Source of the DNA: an uncultured Prevotella sp.
GTDB lineage: Bacteria > Bacteroidota > Bacteroidia > Bacteroidales > Bacteroidaceae
Assembly: GCA_900770025.1 (NCBI GenBank)
Contig: CAAGIW010000049.1
Coordinates: 1-34,644 of the forward strand
DNA length: 34,644 bases
Direction of reading: 5' to 3'
The notes beneath the pieces were generated by a model. It had not been told where the DNA came from, did no database searches, and saw nothing but the letters and a program-made list of their open reading frames with translations. Below are positions 24,142-32,678 of this stretch, piece after piece. The number at the start of each line of letters is the position of its first letter. Position 1 is the stretch's first letter. Position numbers and translations under genes: made by a program.

Positions 24142-27100
24142 TTATAATTCAACGATATCTTCAGGCATAATCATCTGATAGGTTTCGCGGGTCACCTGCG
24201 ACAAAGGAATCTGCGACACTCTGACAGACAACTGCTGTATGGTGGCTTCAAGAAGATTACTCATCTCGCGGGCATTGCCAAACGAGCCACTCTTGTTCAT
24301 AATTTTCATGCATACTATGCTCTGCAACTTCATTACAGCCTCCGGCGACAGGAAGTATTGTTCCTTGCTTGCCATCTGCTTGAATATTTCCACCAGTTCC
24401 TCTTCATTGTAATCCTCTATATGCAGATGATACATGAAATGCCCTGCCAAGCCAGCATTTAACGACAAGAACTCAGACATTCTCTCCTTACTGCCCGACA
24501 ATATCACCACAAACTTTCCCTTGTCTGCTTCGAGTCGCTTTGTCAAAGCATCTATGGCCTCCTGCCCGTACATGTCATTATCGGCACACAGGGTATATGC
24601 CTCGTCTATGAACAACACACCGCCCATAGCCCTGTCGCACATTCTGTTAACCAACTTGGGAGTTTCGCCCATATACTTTCCTATCAGATTGGTTCGGGAA
24701 ACCTCTATCACATTCTTGGTCGGCAGAATTTCCATACTCTGCAACAGTTCTCCCATCATTCTCGACAGCATGGTCTTACCGGTGCCGGCATTACCTGTGA
24801 TAACAAAGTTCATGCTTATCTGCTGCACCCTTCCTACGCCTTGCGCTGCACGTTGCTTGATAAACATGCTTTGCACGGCCAAACGGCGCACCAGTCCTTT
24901 CACATTCCTCATGCCAACCAAGTTGTTCAGGTCTGCCAACACCTCGTCCAACTTCCTCACCGACGAGTGTGTCTCCACGGGCAAGTCCTCAGATGTGATC
25001 AAATGCAGATCTTTTTCATCCGACATTGTATTCACCTGATTCATCAAGCGTTGCCCTTGCCTTTCCATGGTAAGGTCGAAGATGCGGCGCACCTCGCGTG
25101 CATTGCCGAAGTTCTTGTCTCTTCTCAGGTATATTTGCTCGAACATACGATGCACGGCTGCCGTCGTATCCTCCTCAATCTCCATGTGCTGTGCAGTAGC
25201 CATGTGGCAGAATATCTCCGACAGTTCATCGGGGTTGTAGTCCTCGAAATGCAAGGTCTGCGTGAAACGACTCTTCAAGCCCGGGTTGGAATCTATGAAG
25301 TCGTGCATCTGCTCTGTGTAGCCGGCCACGATACATACAAACTTTCCACGGTCGTCTTCCAAACGTTTCAGCAGCGTGTCTATGGCTTCCATTCCAAACG
25401 AATCATTGTCGTTGGATTTCAGAGTGTAAGCCTCATCGATAAACAACACGCCACCAATGGCCGAATCTATCAGCTGGTTTGTCTTGATGGCTGTCTGTCC
25501 GCTGAATCCGGCCACCAGTTTGCTTCTGTCGGCCTCGACAAGTTGTCCTCTCTGCACCACGCCCAACACATGCAACACCTCTGCCATGATTCTGGCCACC
25601 GTGGTCTTTCCCGTACCCGGATTTCCAGTGAATACATAATGCTTTCCCTGGAACTTGTTCGTCTCTCCCCTCTGTATCTGGAGATTGATGAATGCGGCCA
25701 GATTGGAGATTTCCTGTTTCACGGCATTCAGGCCCACCATGCCATCCAGTTTCTTCAGGCACTCCTGATAGTTCACCGTCTGAGGTGCTTCATACGGAAT
25801 GTCTTCCGGCAGGATGGTCATAAACTGCTCGTCGGTCAGATTCTGCGGTCCATGACTCTCCAAACGTTCCGCCTGTTTTTTGCATATCTGGTCGAAGAGT
25901 GTGCGTATGGTTCTGCCGTTTGCAAAGTTCTTGTCTCTCGTGTCATACATTTCCTGAATCATCTTGCGCAGGAGGGCCTCAGCTTCGGCAGAGATGATGT
26001 ATTTCTTTTCCTTGGCAAACGAGCACAATATCTGATAGAGTTCCTCTGGCTTGTAGTCTTCGATGTTCAAGAAGTAGTTGAAACGGCTGCGGAATCCCGG
26101 GTTAATCCTGAACAGGTTGTCCATCTCCATGAGATAGCCTGCGGCAATGACGACAAATTTTCCTCTGTCGTCCTCCATTCTCTTCATAAGTTTCTCCAAA
26201 GCCTGTGCGCCCAGATTGTCGCGCTCGCCACTGGCACTGACGGGAGCCAAGGTGTATGCCTCGTCCACAAACAGGATGCCTCCCATGGCCTTGTCGCACA
26301 GCCGATCCACCACCTTCGGCGTTTCTCCCTGATACTGGCTCACCATCTTTGCCCTGTCCACCTCTACCACATGCCCGCTGTCCAAGTAGCCGATAGAGGC
26401 CAATATCTCACCTAATTTGCGTGCAATGGTGGTCTTTCCGGTTCCGGGATTACCTGTGAGCACCACATGCATCGCCATGGTACTGGTGTCGCCCAGTCCT
26501 CTTTCCGCCCTTTCGGCTGTGTTCTTCACGCTGTAGGCTATTTCGCGCACCGCCTGCTTCACGTTGTCCATGCCGATAAACTGGTCCAAATCCTTCAGTA
26601 TATCTTCCAACGAGCGCTCCTCGGGCACATATCCCTGAATATCCTGCTCCTGAATCAACGTGCTTGTGGCTCCTCTGCTGATAAAGGAGGTGAAAATGTC
26701 TTCAGCCTCTTTCACAGCTTCGTGCGCATAGCCGTAACTTTCGTCCTTTGTCTTCAGCTGATACTTGAAGTATCGCTCCAATCTGCGCTCGGCCTCGATG
26801 GAGAAGTTAGACAGCCCGTACTTGTTCTGCAGGGCTTTCTTGCATATTTCGCAGAGCTCCTTATACCCCGGCGTGGGCAGCCGGAAGATGTACTTGAACC
26901 TGCTTGATATGGCCGGATTGTTTGTAAGAAAGTCTTCCAAACCTTTGGTAAGTCCGGATATAATCACGATGGGATCGTCATTCCAATGATCCATTTCCAC
27001 AAACAACTTGTCCAACGGATTCACCTGATTGGAGTATCTGTCGGGCAGCAGTTTCTGCACATTGTCAAAGAACAGGATTCCGCTTCTTGCATTCTTCACG

Positions 27101-27453
27101 TTCTCTTCCCACTTATCCACAAACCTCTGATAATCCACGGCGTCAACTATCGTCAGCTTGGGTTTGGAGATGATACGGTGTTGGTAGAAATAATCCTTGA
27201 AGATTTCGGCCAACTGTGTCTTTCCGGTACCAGTCTCACCCATGATGACGGCATTGATGCTCAGCCGCACGTTCACCACGTCTTTGCGTGAGTGCAGGAA
27301 GGCATAGGTATCCACCACAGTCTTCATCTGCTTCTTCACTTCCTCCAGACCGATGAGACGCCCCAAGATATTATTGCTCGACAATGGCTTGCCACACCAT
27401 TTGCAAAACTTTGCAATACTCCTGTTCTCTTTACGACAATGCTCACATATCAT
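24142..27453 (-). CDS. Four-module CbxX/SpoVK-type AAA+ ATPase with N-terminal zinc ribbon
   Basis: 1103 residues. A zinc ribbon (CEHCRKENRSIAKFCKWCG, 3-21) is followed by four AAA+ modules with Walker A at 72 (GETGTGKT), 334 (GNPGTGKT), 610 (GNPGTGKT) and 887 (GNAGTGKT), a spacing of 262, 276 and 277. Modules 2-4 have the CbxX-type Walker B DEAYTL; module 1 has FFDN instead, losing the catalytic Glu. Modules 1-3 keep the Arg of the N-P-x3-S-R-F arginine-finger motif; module 4 has NAGLAGHF, without it. So modules 2 and 3 look complete while 1 and 4 look specialised. CbxX relatives remodel protein complexes (Rubisco activase CbbX, EccA of type VII secretion). The substrate here is unknown. Confidence 0.9.
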   Translation of the reverse strand: MICEHCRKENRSIAKFCKWCGKPLSSNNILGRLIGLEEVKKQMKTVVDTYAFLHSRKDVVNVRLSINAVIMGETGTGKTQLAEIFKDYFYQHRIISKPKLTIVDAVDYQRFVDKWEENVKNARSGILFFDNVQKLLPDRYSNQVNPLDKLFVEMDHWNDDPIVIISGLTKGLEDFLTNNPAISSRFKYIFRLPTPGYKELCEICKKALQNKYGLSNFSIEAERRLERYFKYQLKTKDESYGYAHEAVKEAEDIFTSFISRGATSTLIQEQDIQGYVPEERSLEDILKDLDQFIGMDNVKQAVREIAYSVKNTAERAERGLGDTSTMAMHVVLTGNPGTGKTTIARKLGEILASIGYLDSGHVVEVDRAKMVSQYQGETPKVVDRLCDKAMGGILFVDEAYTLAPVSASGERDNLGAQALEKLMKRMEDDRGKFVVIAAGYLMEMDNLFRINPGFRSRFNYFLNIEDYKPEELYQILCSFAKEKKYIISAEAEALLRKMIQEMYDTRDKNFANGRTIRTLFDQICKKQAERLESHGPQNLTDEQFMTILPEDIPYEAPQTVNYQECLKKLDGMVGLNAVKQEISNLAAFINLQIQRGETNKFQGKHYVFTGNPGTGKTTVARIMAEVLHVLGVVQRGQLVEADRSKLVAGFSGQTAIKTNQLIDSAIGGVLFIDEAYTLKSNDNDSFGMEAIDTLLKRLEDDRGKFVCIVAGYTEQMHDFIDSNPGLKSRFTQTLHFEDYNPDELSEIFCHMATAQHMEIEEDTTAAVHRMFEQIYLRRDKNFGNAREVRRIFDLTMERQGQRLMNQVNTMSDEKDLHLITSEDLPVETHSSVRKLDEVLADLNNLVGMRNVKGLVRRLAVQSMFIKQRAAQGVGRVQQISMNFVITGNAGTGKTMLSRMMGELLQSMEILPTKNVIEVSRTNLIGKYMGETPKLVNRMCDRAMGGVLFIDEAYTLCADNDMYGQEAIDALTKRLEADKGKFVVILSGSKERMSEFLSLNAGLAGHFMYHLHIEDYNEEELVEIFKQMASKEQYFLSPEAVMKLQSIVCMKIMNKSGSFGNAREMSNLLEATIQQLSVRVSQIPLSQVTRETYQMIMPEDIVEL

Positions 27454-27459
27454 AGCCTA

Positions 27460-30375
27460 TCACTTGTTTTTCTCCATAATGTCTTTGTAGATAACTCCCG
27501 GACTCACCTGCACCTTGTCACTGATATGCGGCACCCTGACATTCAGCAGTCTGGGATGAAACATCACCATCTCAAGAACCAGCAGCACCATCAGCAGCGT
27601 CCACAGGAAATTATGCAACACGCTTTCGTTCGACACGCCCTTCAGTCGGTCTTGAATCTCGTCTAACACGCCAAACTTGGCACCCTTGTATTTGAACGAC
27701 TTTGTCTTGAACGTGTAATACAGCGGTTCTATCAGATTGGATTTGATGTCATCGTCAATCACCTGATTCATCAGTTTCACATCCTCACGGCGCTCCCTTC
27801 TCAACTCCATCACATGGTGTATGACTATGGAGATAAGAGTGAAGCCGACAATGATTCCCATAAACGCCGCATCACTGACACCAGATGCCAACCACAGGGT
27901 CATGGCGGGAACAAGAGCCGTAAGAGATCCCAACAAGCCGAACAGCATAATCATCAGCACGCCATAGCCCTTGAAGAAGCCTTTGGCTGCCACAATGCAG
28001 GCACTGATACCGCCCACAGGCAAGAACACGGCCAAAAGGAGATTGTCTAACAAGGCGTTCCTGTTGCTGATGCCAAACTTGACCAGCAGATAGAGCCAGA
28101 TGGCACAGAAGGCATAATAGACCACTTTCCACGTAAGTTCGTTCCTTCGTGAAACTACATAGTTGTGTTTCACCTCCTTATACTTGTTCCTTGTGCTTTC
28201 CTTGGCTATGGTATATCGCTTATGGTAAGTGTATTGGGCATCAAATTCTCCCACAGCCATAATCCATTGTTCCAGCGCACGCTCATAACTGTATTCTTCA
28301 GAGAAGTCGGTATGAGGATTCTCGTGATAGAATATGGTGAGCCACTGGGCAAAGCTTCCGGTTCTCAACTCCGTTCTTACCTCAGAGCGGCATTTGCCGG
28401 GCACGTGCATACCGTCGGCTAACAGCACGCCCGACGACAGCCTGTATTCCGGCGCACCTCCAAGTATCATGCAAAAGCGATAGGCAGCCACCCTCAGATC
28501 GTAGGCTCCAAGGCGTTCCCTGTTCTCTTCGCTGTTCAGGTCAAAGCAGCGCACGGCTTCATTCTTTTGTTCAAACCATCCATGCAACTGGGCAAAGAAC
28601 TGGAACCTGCCGTTGGTATCGGCAAATTCGGATACCGCGTTGGCAAAATCCTCATCGCTCAGATTCTGCCATTCCAACAGCTTGTCGGCCAGCAGTGCTC
28701 CCACCGCCTCGGGGGTGTGGGCATCCTTCAGGTCATAGGCCGCCGACTTGTCTATGTTGTATAGCACCTTATAAGCCAAGTGCGTGGAGTATTCCTGTCC
28801 GTCGGTCAGTATTCTCAGCGACTCACATGCCATCATGTCTGCATGGGAATACATCCACGACAGCAAACGTCCGTCGCACAAGCTGCGCCAGGCATCTTCA
28901 TTCAGATTCCCCGAACCGAACGACTGCACAATCTCGCTCAGCGTAGATGACGGATACTGGGGCAGGAACGGCAACTCATCGTCCAGTTCATACACGCATC
29001 GAGCCACTGCCACCTTTCCGTCGAAGCCATCCCTCTTGGCAAAATACTCGCGCATACGTGCCACGTTGCATTGGGAGTGCGACTCCACATACAGCCACAA
29101 CGAGTCGTTGGGATTGCGCAGCGTCATTGCATATTCCTCAGAATATTTCATCAGTGATATCACGATGCTCCGCACGTCATCACACAGGTTGCCGTGCAAA
29201 TCCTTGTAGGGATAGGTTGGCTCCATGGCATACACGGCGGCCATCAGTCCGGCCTGCTGGTCGTGTGCATACCTGCTGGTCACAATATCCTTGAGCAACG
29301 TGCTCAGCTTGGTGTTGCCCGACACCTCCAACCACTGCGTGATTCTGCCGCTATACAGATAGCCTCTTGCGATGCTTTCGTTCTCCATCAGCATGGGGAT
29401 GAGCTCATGCACGTTCTCTGCCACGAGGTTGCGGTCAGGATCCACCACAAAACTCTTGTACTTGAGCCACGGCGAGGCGGTGTTGACCTCGGGCGAGCCT
29501 CCCTCAAACCACTGTTCCACCTCATTGTATGTCCAGCGATAGGCGGGATTCACAGAGGTCAGTCCCAGTATAATCATGCGCACACGCTCCGGCATCTCCT
29601 TGATTCCGGGCAAGCGGCCTTCGCTCTTGCGCTTCATCATGTCGCGCTCGTTGGTGTTCATCGGCTTCTGTCCCAACCAGATGGCCAACAGGGTCATGCC
29701 CAACGAATAGTAGTCCACGGCGGGCGTTATCTCCACTTCTCCGTCGATAACGTCGGTGTACATTTCCGGAGCGGCATAGATTGGGGTGCGCGCCTGAGAG
29801 GTTCTGTGTGTCGGCTTGTCTGACTTGAACAGAGACGATATGCCGAAATCGGCCATCACAATCTCTGTGCATGCCTCATCTCTGAAGAACAGGTTGCCGG
29901 GCTTGATGTCCTTATGTATCACCATGTTGTTATGGCAACAGGCAATGGCTGCGGCCGCCTGCAGTGCTATCCGCCTGAACTGCTTTTCGTCACCGTTCAC
30001 GCAATAGTCGCTCAGCGTGCCACCTCTGAGGTATTCCATCAACTCATAATCCCTTGACTTGCCGTCCAGATACACCTTGCCGTAATCATACAGCCTGACA
30101 ATCATTTCAAAGTTGATGTTTGCAATAACCTTCAGCAAGGGCTTCTTCACGTTGAATGTGGGATAATACACCTTCAGCACATACTCTGTCCCGTCTTTCC
30201 TTACCAAAAAGACCTGCGCCTCGCCTGAATTGTCGCTCAGGCATCTCAGCACCTCATACTCCTGATCCCTGATGATGATGGTCTCCGACTTCACGGCACT
30301 GGTGTCCACATCCGGTGCCACATACTCGGGTGCTGCGTATTGTGTTGTCGTACTGTTTTTAAGAGTCTTATCCAT
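27460..30375 (-). CDS. Membrane Ser/Thr protein kinase
   Basis: 971 residues. The N-terminal Hanks-type kinase has Lys68 in VLKVY, the catalytic HKDIKPGN (154-161, Lys in place of the usual Arg of HRD), DFG at 176-178 and APE at 202-204, but only a weak Gly-rich loop (SDNSGEAQVF). A long helical region (about 300-740) of no known family carries two copies of an L-x2-G-R-[IL]-x2-W motif (Gly343 and Gly502). The C-terminal part has about five membrane segments from residue 748 on, so the kinase sits in the cytosol tethered to the inner membrane. It overlaps the zinc-ribbon gene by 8 bp and precedes the AAA+ gene by 6 bp. Likely targets are the operon's other proteins. Confidence 0.9.
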   Translation of the reverse strand: MDKTLKNSTTTQYAAPEYVAPDVDTSAVKSETIIIRDQEYEVLRCLSDNSGEAQVFLVRKDGTEYVLKVYYPTFNVKKPLLKVIANINFEMIVRLYDYGKVYLDGKSRDYELMEYLRGGTLSDYCVNGDEKQFRRIALQAAAAIACCHNNMVIHKDIKPGNLFFRDEACTEIVMADFGISSLFKSDKPTHRTSQARTPIYAAPEMYTDVIDGEVEITPAVDYYSLGMTLLAIWLGQKPMNTNERDMMKRKSEGRLPGIKEMPERVRMIILGLTSVNPAYRWTYNEVEQWFEGGSPEVNTASPWLKYKSFVVDPDRNLVAENVHELIPMLMENESIARGYLYSGRITQWLEVSGNTKLSTLLKDIVTSRYAHDQQAGLMAAVYAMEPTYPYKDLHGNLCDDVRSIVISLMKYSEEYAMTLRNPNDSLWLYVESHSQCNVARMREYFAKRDGFDGKVAVARCVYELDDELPFLPQYPSSTLSEIVQSFGSGNLNEDAWRSLCDGRLLSWMYSHADMMACESLRILTDGQEYSTHLAYKVLYNIDKSAAYDLKDAHTPEAVGALLADKLLEWQNLSDEDFANAVSEFADTNGRFQFFAQLHGWFEQKNEAVRCFDLNSEENRERLGAYDLRVAAYRFCMILGGAPEYRLSSGVLLADGMHVPGKCRSEVRTELRTGSFAQWLTIFYHENPHTDFSEEYSYERALEQWIMAVGEFDAQYTYHKRYTIAKESTRNKYKEVKHNYVVSRRNELTWKVVYYAFCAIWLYLLVKFGISNRNALLDNLLLAVFLPVGGISACIVAAKGFFKGYGVLMIMLFGLLGSLTALVPAMTLWLASGVSDAAFMGIIVGFTLISIVIHHVMELRRERREDVKLMNQVIDDDIKSNLIEPLYYTFKTKSFKYKGAKFGVLDEIQDRLKGVSNESVLHNFLWTLLMVLLVLEMVMFHPRLLNVRVPHISDKVQVSPGVIYKDIMEKNK

Positions 30376-31300
30376 TTTGCAAATCGTCGTCTTTGATTTG
30401 GTCTAAATTTGCCTTTCCCAATATCACCCACTTGCCGCCTAAATGTGGCTTGGCACATCCGCACGGACTGCTGTGCATCGCATGTTTGTAGTTGCACACC
30501 CATGCCAGTCTGATGCCCTTGGGCTTGCTTGCCATTGCATAGTTGCGGGCAATGGCTGGCGAAGGCGTGGGCGTGACGGCAAACTTGTCGAGCAATGCCG
30601 TCAGCAAGTCCATCTTCTCGGCTTTCTTCCGGGTCAGTTCTTCTGCCGTCATGCGCTCCGAACCGGCTCCAGCCTTCATCTCGTTGTTGGCCCCGTCCTT
30701 CTTCAGCAGTTCAAACACGCGGGCCCTCAACTGCTGGTTAATCTCCTCGCGCTGCTTGTCTGCAGCAGAATTATACGGCAAACTTTTGTCTAAACGGTTC
30801 AGTTCGTCACTCACGGCCATCAGTTTCTGAAACTCCTGCGTTTCCTTGAGCGAGGCCATCAGCTGCTTGGCCTCCTCCGTGATGGCCGAACCACACTGCT
30901 TGCAGAAGGCAAACTCGTTGATTGTGTGACAAACAGGGCATTCTATGCCTCCACGAGGGTTTCCGCACTCGGGGCAGAAGGCATCCTCGCCGCTCAGCAT
31001 GGCTCCGCAGAAAGAGCACACATCCTTTTTGATATATCGGTGACACGTCTCGCAAAAGTCCTCCCCCGGCGCAATCAGAGCCCCGCAAAACGGGCATCTG
31101 CCTGGTCCGGCAGCAGTGTCTGGCTGTTGAGCTGCAGCGTATTGCACCGCCATTTCTGGGCGCTTATCATCAGGAACAGAAACCTGTCTCTGCAGAAAAA
31201 CATTTTGCATACGGGGTTCTGCGTGTGGAGTGGCATGTGTTTTTTCCAAATCTCCACCGGCATCAAAGTGATCAGCCCTAATCGTTTTGTCATTCATCAT
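30368..31300 (-). CDS. Triple zinc-ribbon protein heading the signalling operon
   Basis: About 310 residues from the ATG at 31300; the frame opens at a TTG at 31318, which I consider less likely. Three consecutive zinc ribbons occupy about 69-136 (CPFCG...CETC, CSFCG...CPECG, CPVC...CKQCG). A charged helical middle (about 140-250) is followed by a separate Cys/His cluster near the end, WVCNYKHAMHSSPCGCAKPHLGGKWV in outline, probably another metal site. No enzyme motif is seen, so a scaffold or adaptor is the likely role. It is the first gene after the operon promoter and overlaps the kinase start by 8 bp, suggesting coupled translation. Confidence 0.8.
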   Translation of the reverse strand: MMNDKTIRADHFDAGGDLEKTHATPHAEPRMQNVFLQRQVSVPDDKRPEMAVQYAAAQQPDTAAGPGRCPFCGALIAPGEDFCETCHRYIKKDVCSFCGAMLSGEDAFCPECGNPRGGIECPVCHTINEFAFCKQCGSAITEEAKQLMASLKETQEFQKLMAVSDELNRLDKSLPYNSAADKQREEINQQLRARVFELLKKDGANNEMKAGAGSERMTAEELTRKKAEKMDLLTALLDKFAVTPTPSPAIARNYAMASKPKGIRLAWVCNYKHAMHSSPCGCAKPHLGGKWVILGKANLDQIKDDDLQNG

Positions 31301-31460
31301 TATGTCAGCTTGTTTCAATTACACCATCAAAGTCACCCCGAACAACGGCACAAACGCCCATTTCACGGTTGACAGATTATTGACTTAACACCATCTTCGA
31401 TTAACAAGTGTTTCCTTGCAGGGGAACATCCCCATAAGCGTTCTTATAATCAAATGATTG

Positions 31461-31492
31461 CAAAGATAAGAAAAAAGAACTAAAAACACAAA
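31461..31492 (-). promoter_or_regulatory. Perfect Bacteroidetes promoter of the signalling operon
   Basis: On the minus strand TTTG (31489-31492), exactly 20 bp, then TATCTTTG (31461-31468) followed by C. Both boxes match consensus. Transcription would start near 31454, leaving a leader of about 150 nt that contains a small hairpin (GGGGA/TCCCC, 31423-31435). Confidence 0.8.
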
Positions 31493-31661
31493 AGATGTGC
31501 CCAAAATAACGTAAGTATGATACAAGAATGTAATTCCGCTGGCTGCAAGGGCAAGCCATTCGGAGTGATTTGCATGGAAACTAAATGTGAAATAAATTTA
31601 AATTTAAGCGAAGAATTTAACATTTAATCCATGCAAAAAAGGACCTTTTCGAGCTTATTTC

Positions 31662-31695
31662 TGCATAAATATGCAGCATTTTGCATGTTTATGCA
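31662..31695. promoter_or_regulatory. Tandem ARG-box-like operator
   Basis: Two palindromes, TGCATAAATATGCA (31662-31675) and TGCATGTTTATGCA (31682-31695), have the form TGCAT-N4-ATGCA, close to the ArgR consensus TGNATWWWWATNCA. Their centres are 20 bp apart, close to the 21-bp spacing of paired ARG boxes bound by one ArgR hexamer in E. coli. They lie about 170 bp upstream of the signalling-operon promoter; no arginine gene is in the window. Confidence 0.5.
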
Positions 31696-31826
31696 GTTTA
31701 ACGAGGACAACTGACAGCCTCTTCCCTATCTCACTGAGGGGCAGTGAAGAAAAATCTGAACACTGATTTGCAGCAAACGGGTGCGCATCCACCATTCAGT
31801 CAGTGCTCAGTTCCTGAGTACCGTTT

Positions 31827-31958
31827 TGCAAAACCGGCACTTTTGCATTGCAAAACTGGCACTTTTGAAACGCAAAACGCACCGTTTTGGAACGCAAAAT
31901 GCACCGTTTTGGAACGCAAAATGCACCGTTTTAGAACACAAAATGCACCATTTTGGAA
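31827..31958. repeat. Six 22-bp tandem units with phased A/T tracts
   Basis: Units start at 31827, 31849, 31871, 31893, 31915 and 31937, each AAAA-N7-TTTT inside a 22-bp frame. The N7 cores are ccggcac, ctggcac, cgcaccg, tgcaccg, tgcaccg and tgcacca. The first unit and its lead-in (cgttttgcaaaaccggca) match the start of the array at 8257. Outer positions (gc before A4, gaa after T4) are shared by most units. Confidence 0.85.
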
Positions 31959-32420
31959 CCGAAAGATTATTGGAGTTTTTTAAGCCCTTAGCAAATTCAA
32001 AGACAGAATATTATTATCTCATAATCAAGCACTTACATCAATATTAAACCAATGCATTCACATTTTCCTCACCTCCACCCCAGGGAGGATAGGAGGAGAT
32101 TTTTATTTGGGCGGGAGAGGTCTGTCATTTCCATCTTCTCCCCTTGAAGAGGTCGAGACGAACCTTCCTGTTGCGCCTAAAGTGTCAACATTTTTTGAAT
32201 TTGAGGTTTTTGGGTACTTCATAGCCAAAAATGGGTCAAAACGGGCCAAAATAAGGGCTTTTAGGGAATATTTTGCCCCTATTTTGTAAATATTTCTTAT
32301 TTATTAAATTTGTATATATCTGATATTCAGTATGTTAATCTAAATATTCGTTCTAACGAACGATCTCGAAGCCGCCTTGCCAACAGTCCACAGCGCCCCA
32401 AAAGTGCCTCAGATCGAAAA

Positions 32421-32434
32421 TGCATAAATATTCA
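32421..32434. promoter_or_regulatory. Third ARG-box-like palindrome
   Basis: TGCATAAATATTCA fits TGNATWWWWATNCA fully, flanked by A/T on both sides. It stands alone in AT-rich DNA, so chance is possible. Confidence 0.3.
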
Positions 32435-32678
32435 TTTTAACAATTCAAGCCCTTTTATCGCACAAATTTAACATATATACACATCCTATAAATATTAGAC
32501 AAGAATACATTTAAATCACCAAATGACGCTATCTATTCACGCTAAAAGAGAAGCAACCGACACATAAAGGATACAATAACCCCACATAGATAACATTCAA
32601 ACTTTTATAAAAGAAATGTACAAGATCAACATCGGACAGGACAACTTGCAGCGATCCTCCTAATTGGAACTAAACTCT

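Larger units (their letters stand above)
31493..32678. other. 1.2-kb AT-rich non-coding region
   Basis: Holds a pair of ARG-box-like palindromes (31662-31695), a six-unit 22-bp array (31827-31958), a 14-bp palindrome (32347-32360) and a third ARG-box-like site (32421-32434). Short frames such as 31744-31983 and 32107-32289 translate repeats or low-complexity DNA. No gene is supported on either strand. Confidence 0.65.

Noticed and set aside
24841..26415. 524-codon plus-strand frame opposite the AAA+ gene
   Set aside because: It is antisense to three clear Walker motifs and has no domain of its own; long antisense frames are common in repeated AAA+ genes.
31423..31435. Leader hairpin of the signalling operon as a riboswitch
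   Set aside because: A 5-bp stem alone matches no riboswitch class.
31744..31983. Plus-strand frame with repeated TQNAPFWNAKC-like peptide
   Set aside because: The peptide repeat is the translation of the 22-bp array (66 bp equals 22 codons); the start is a GTG without support.
32107..32289. 60-codon plus-strand frame
   Set aside because: No promoter, no recognisable domain and low-complexity flanks; probably intergenic repeat DNA.
32347..32360. 14-bp palindrome TTCGTTCTAACGAA
   Set aside because: It is isolated and has no associated gene or promoter; too little to call an operator.
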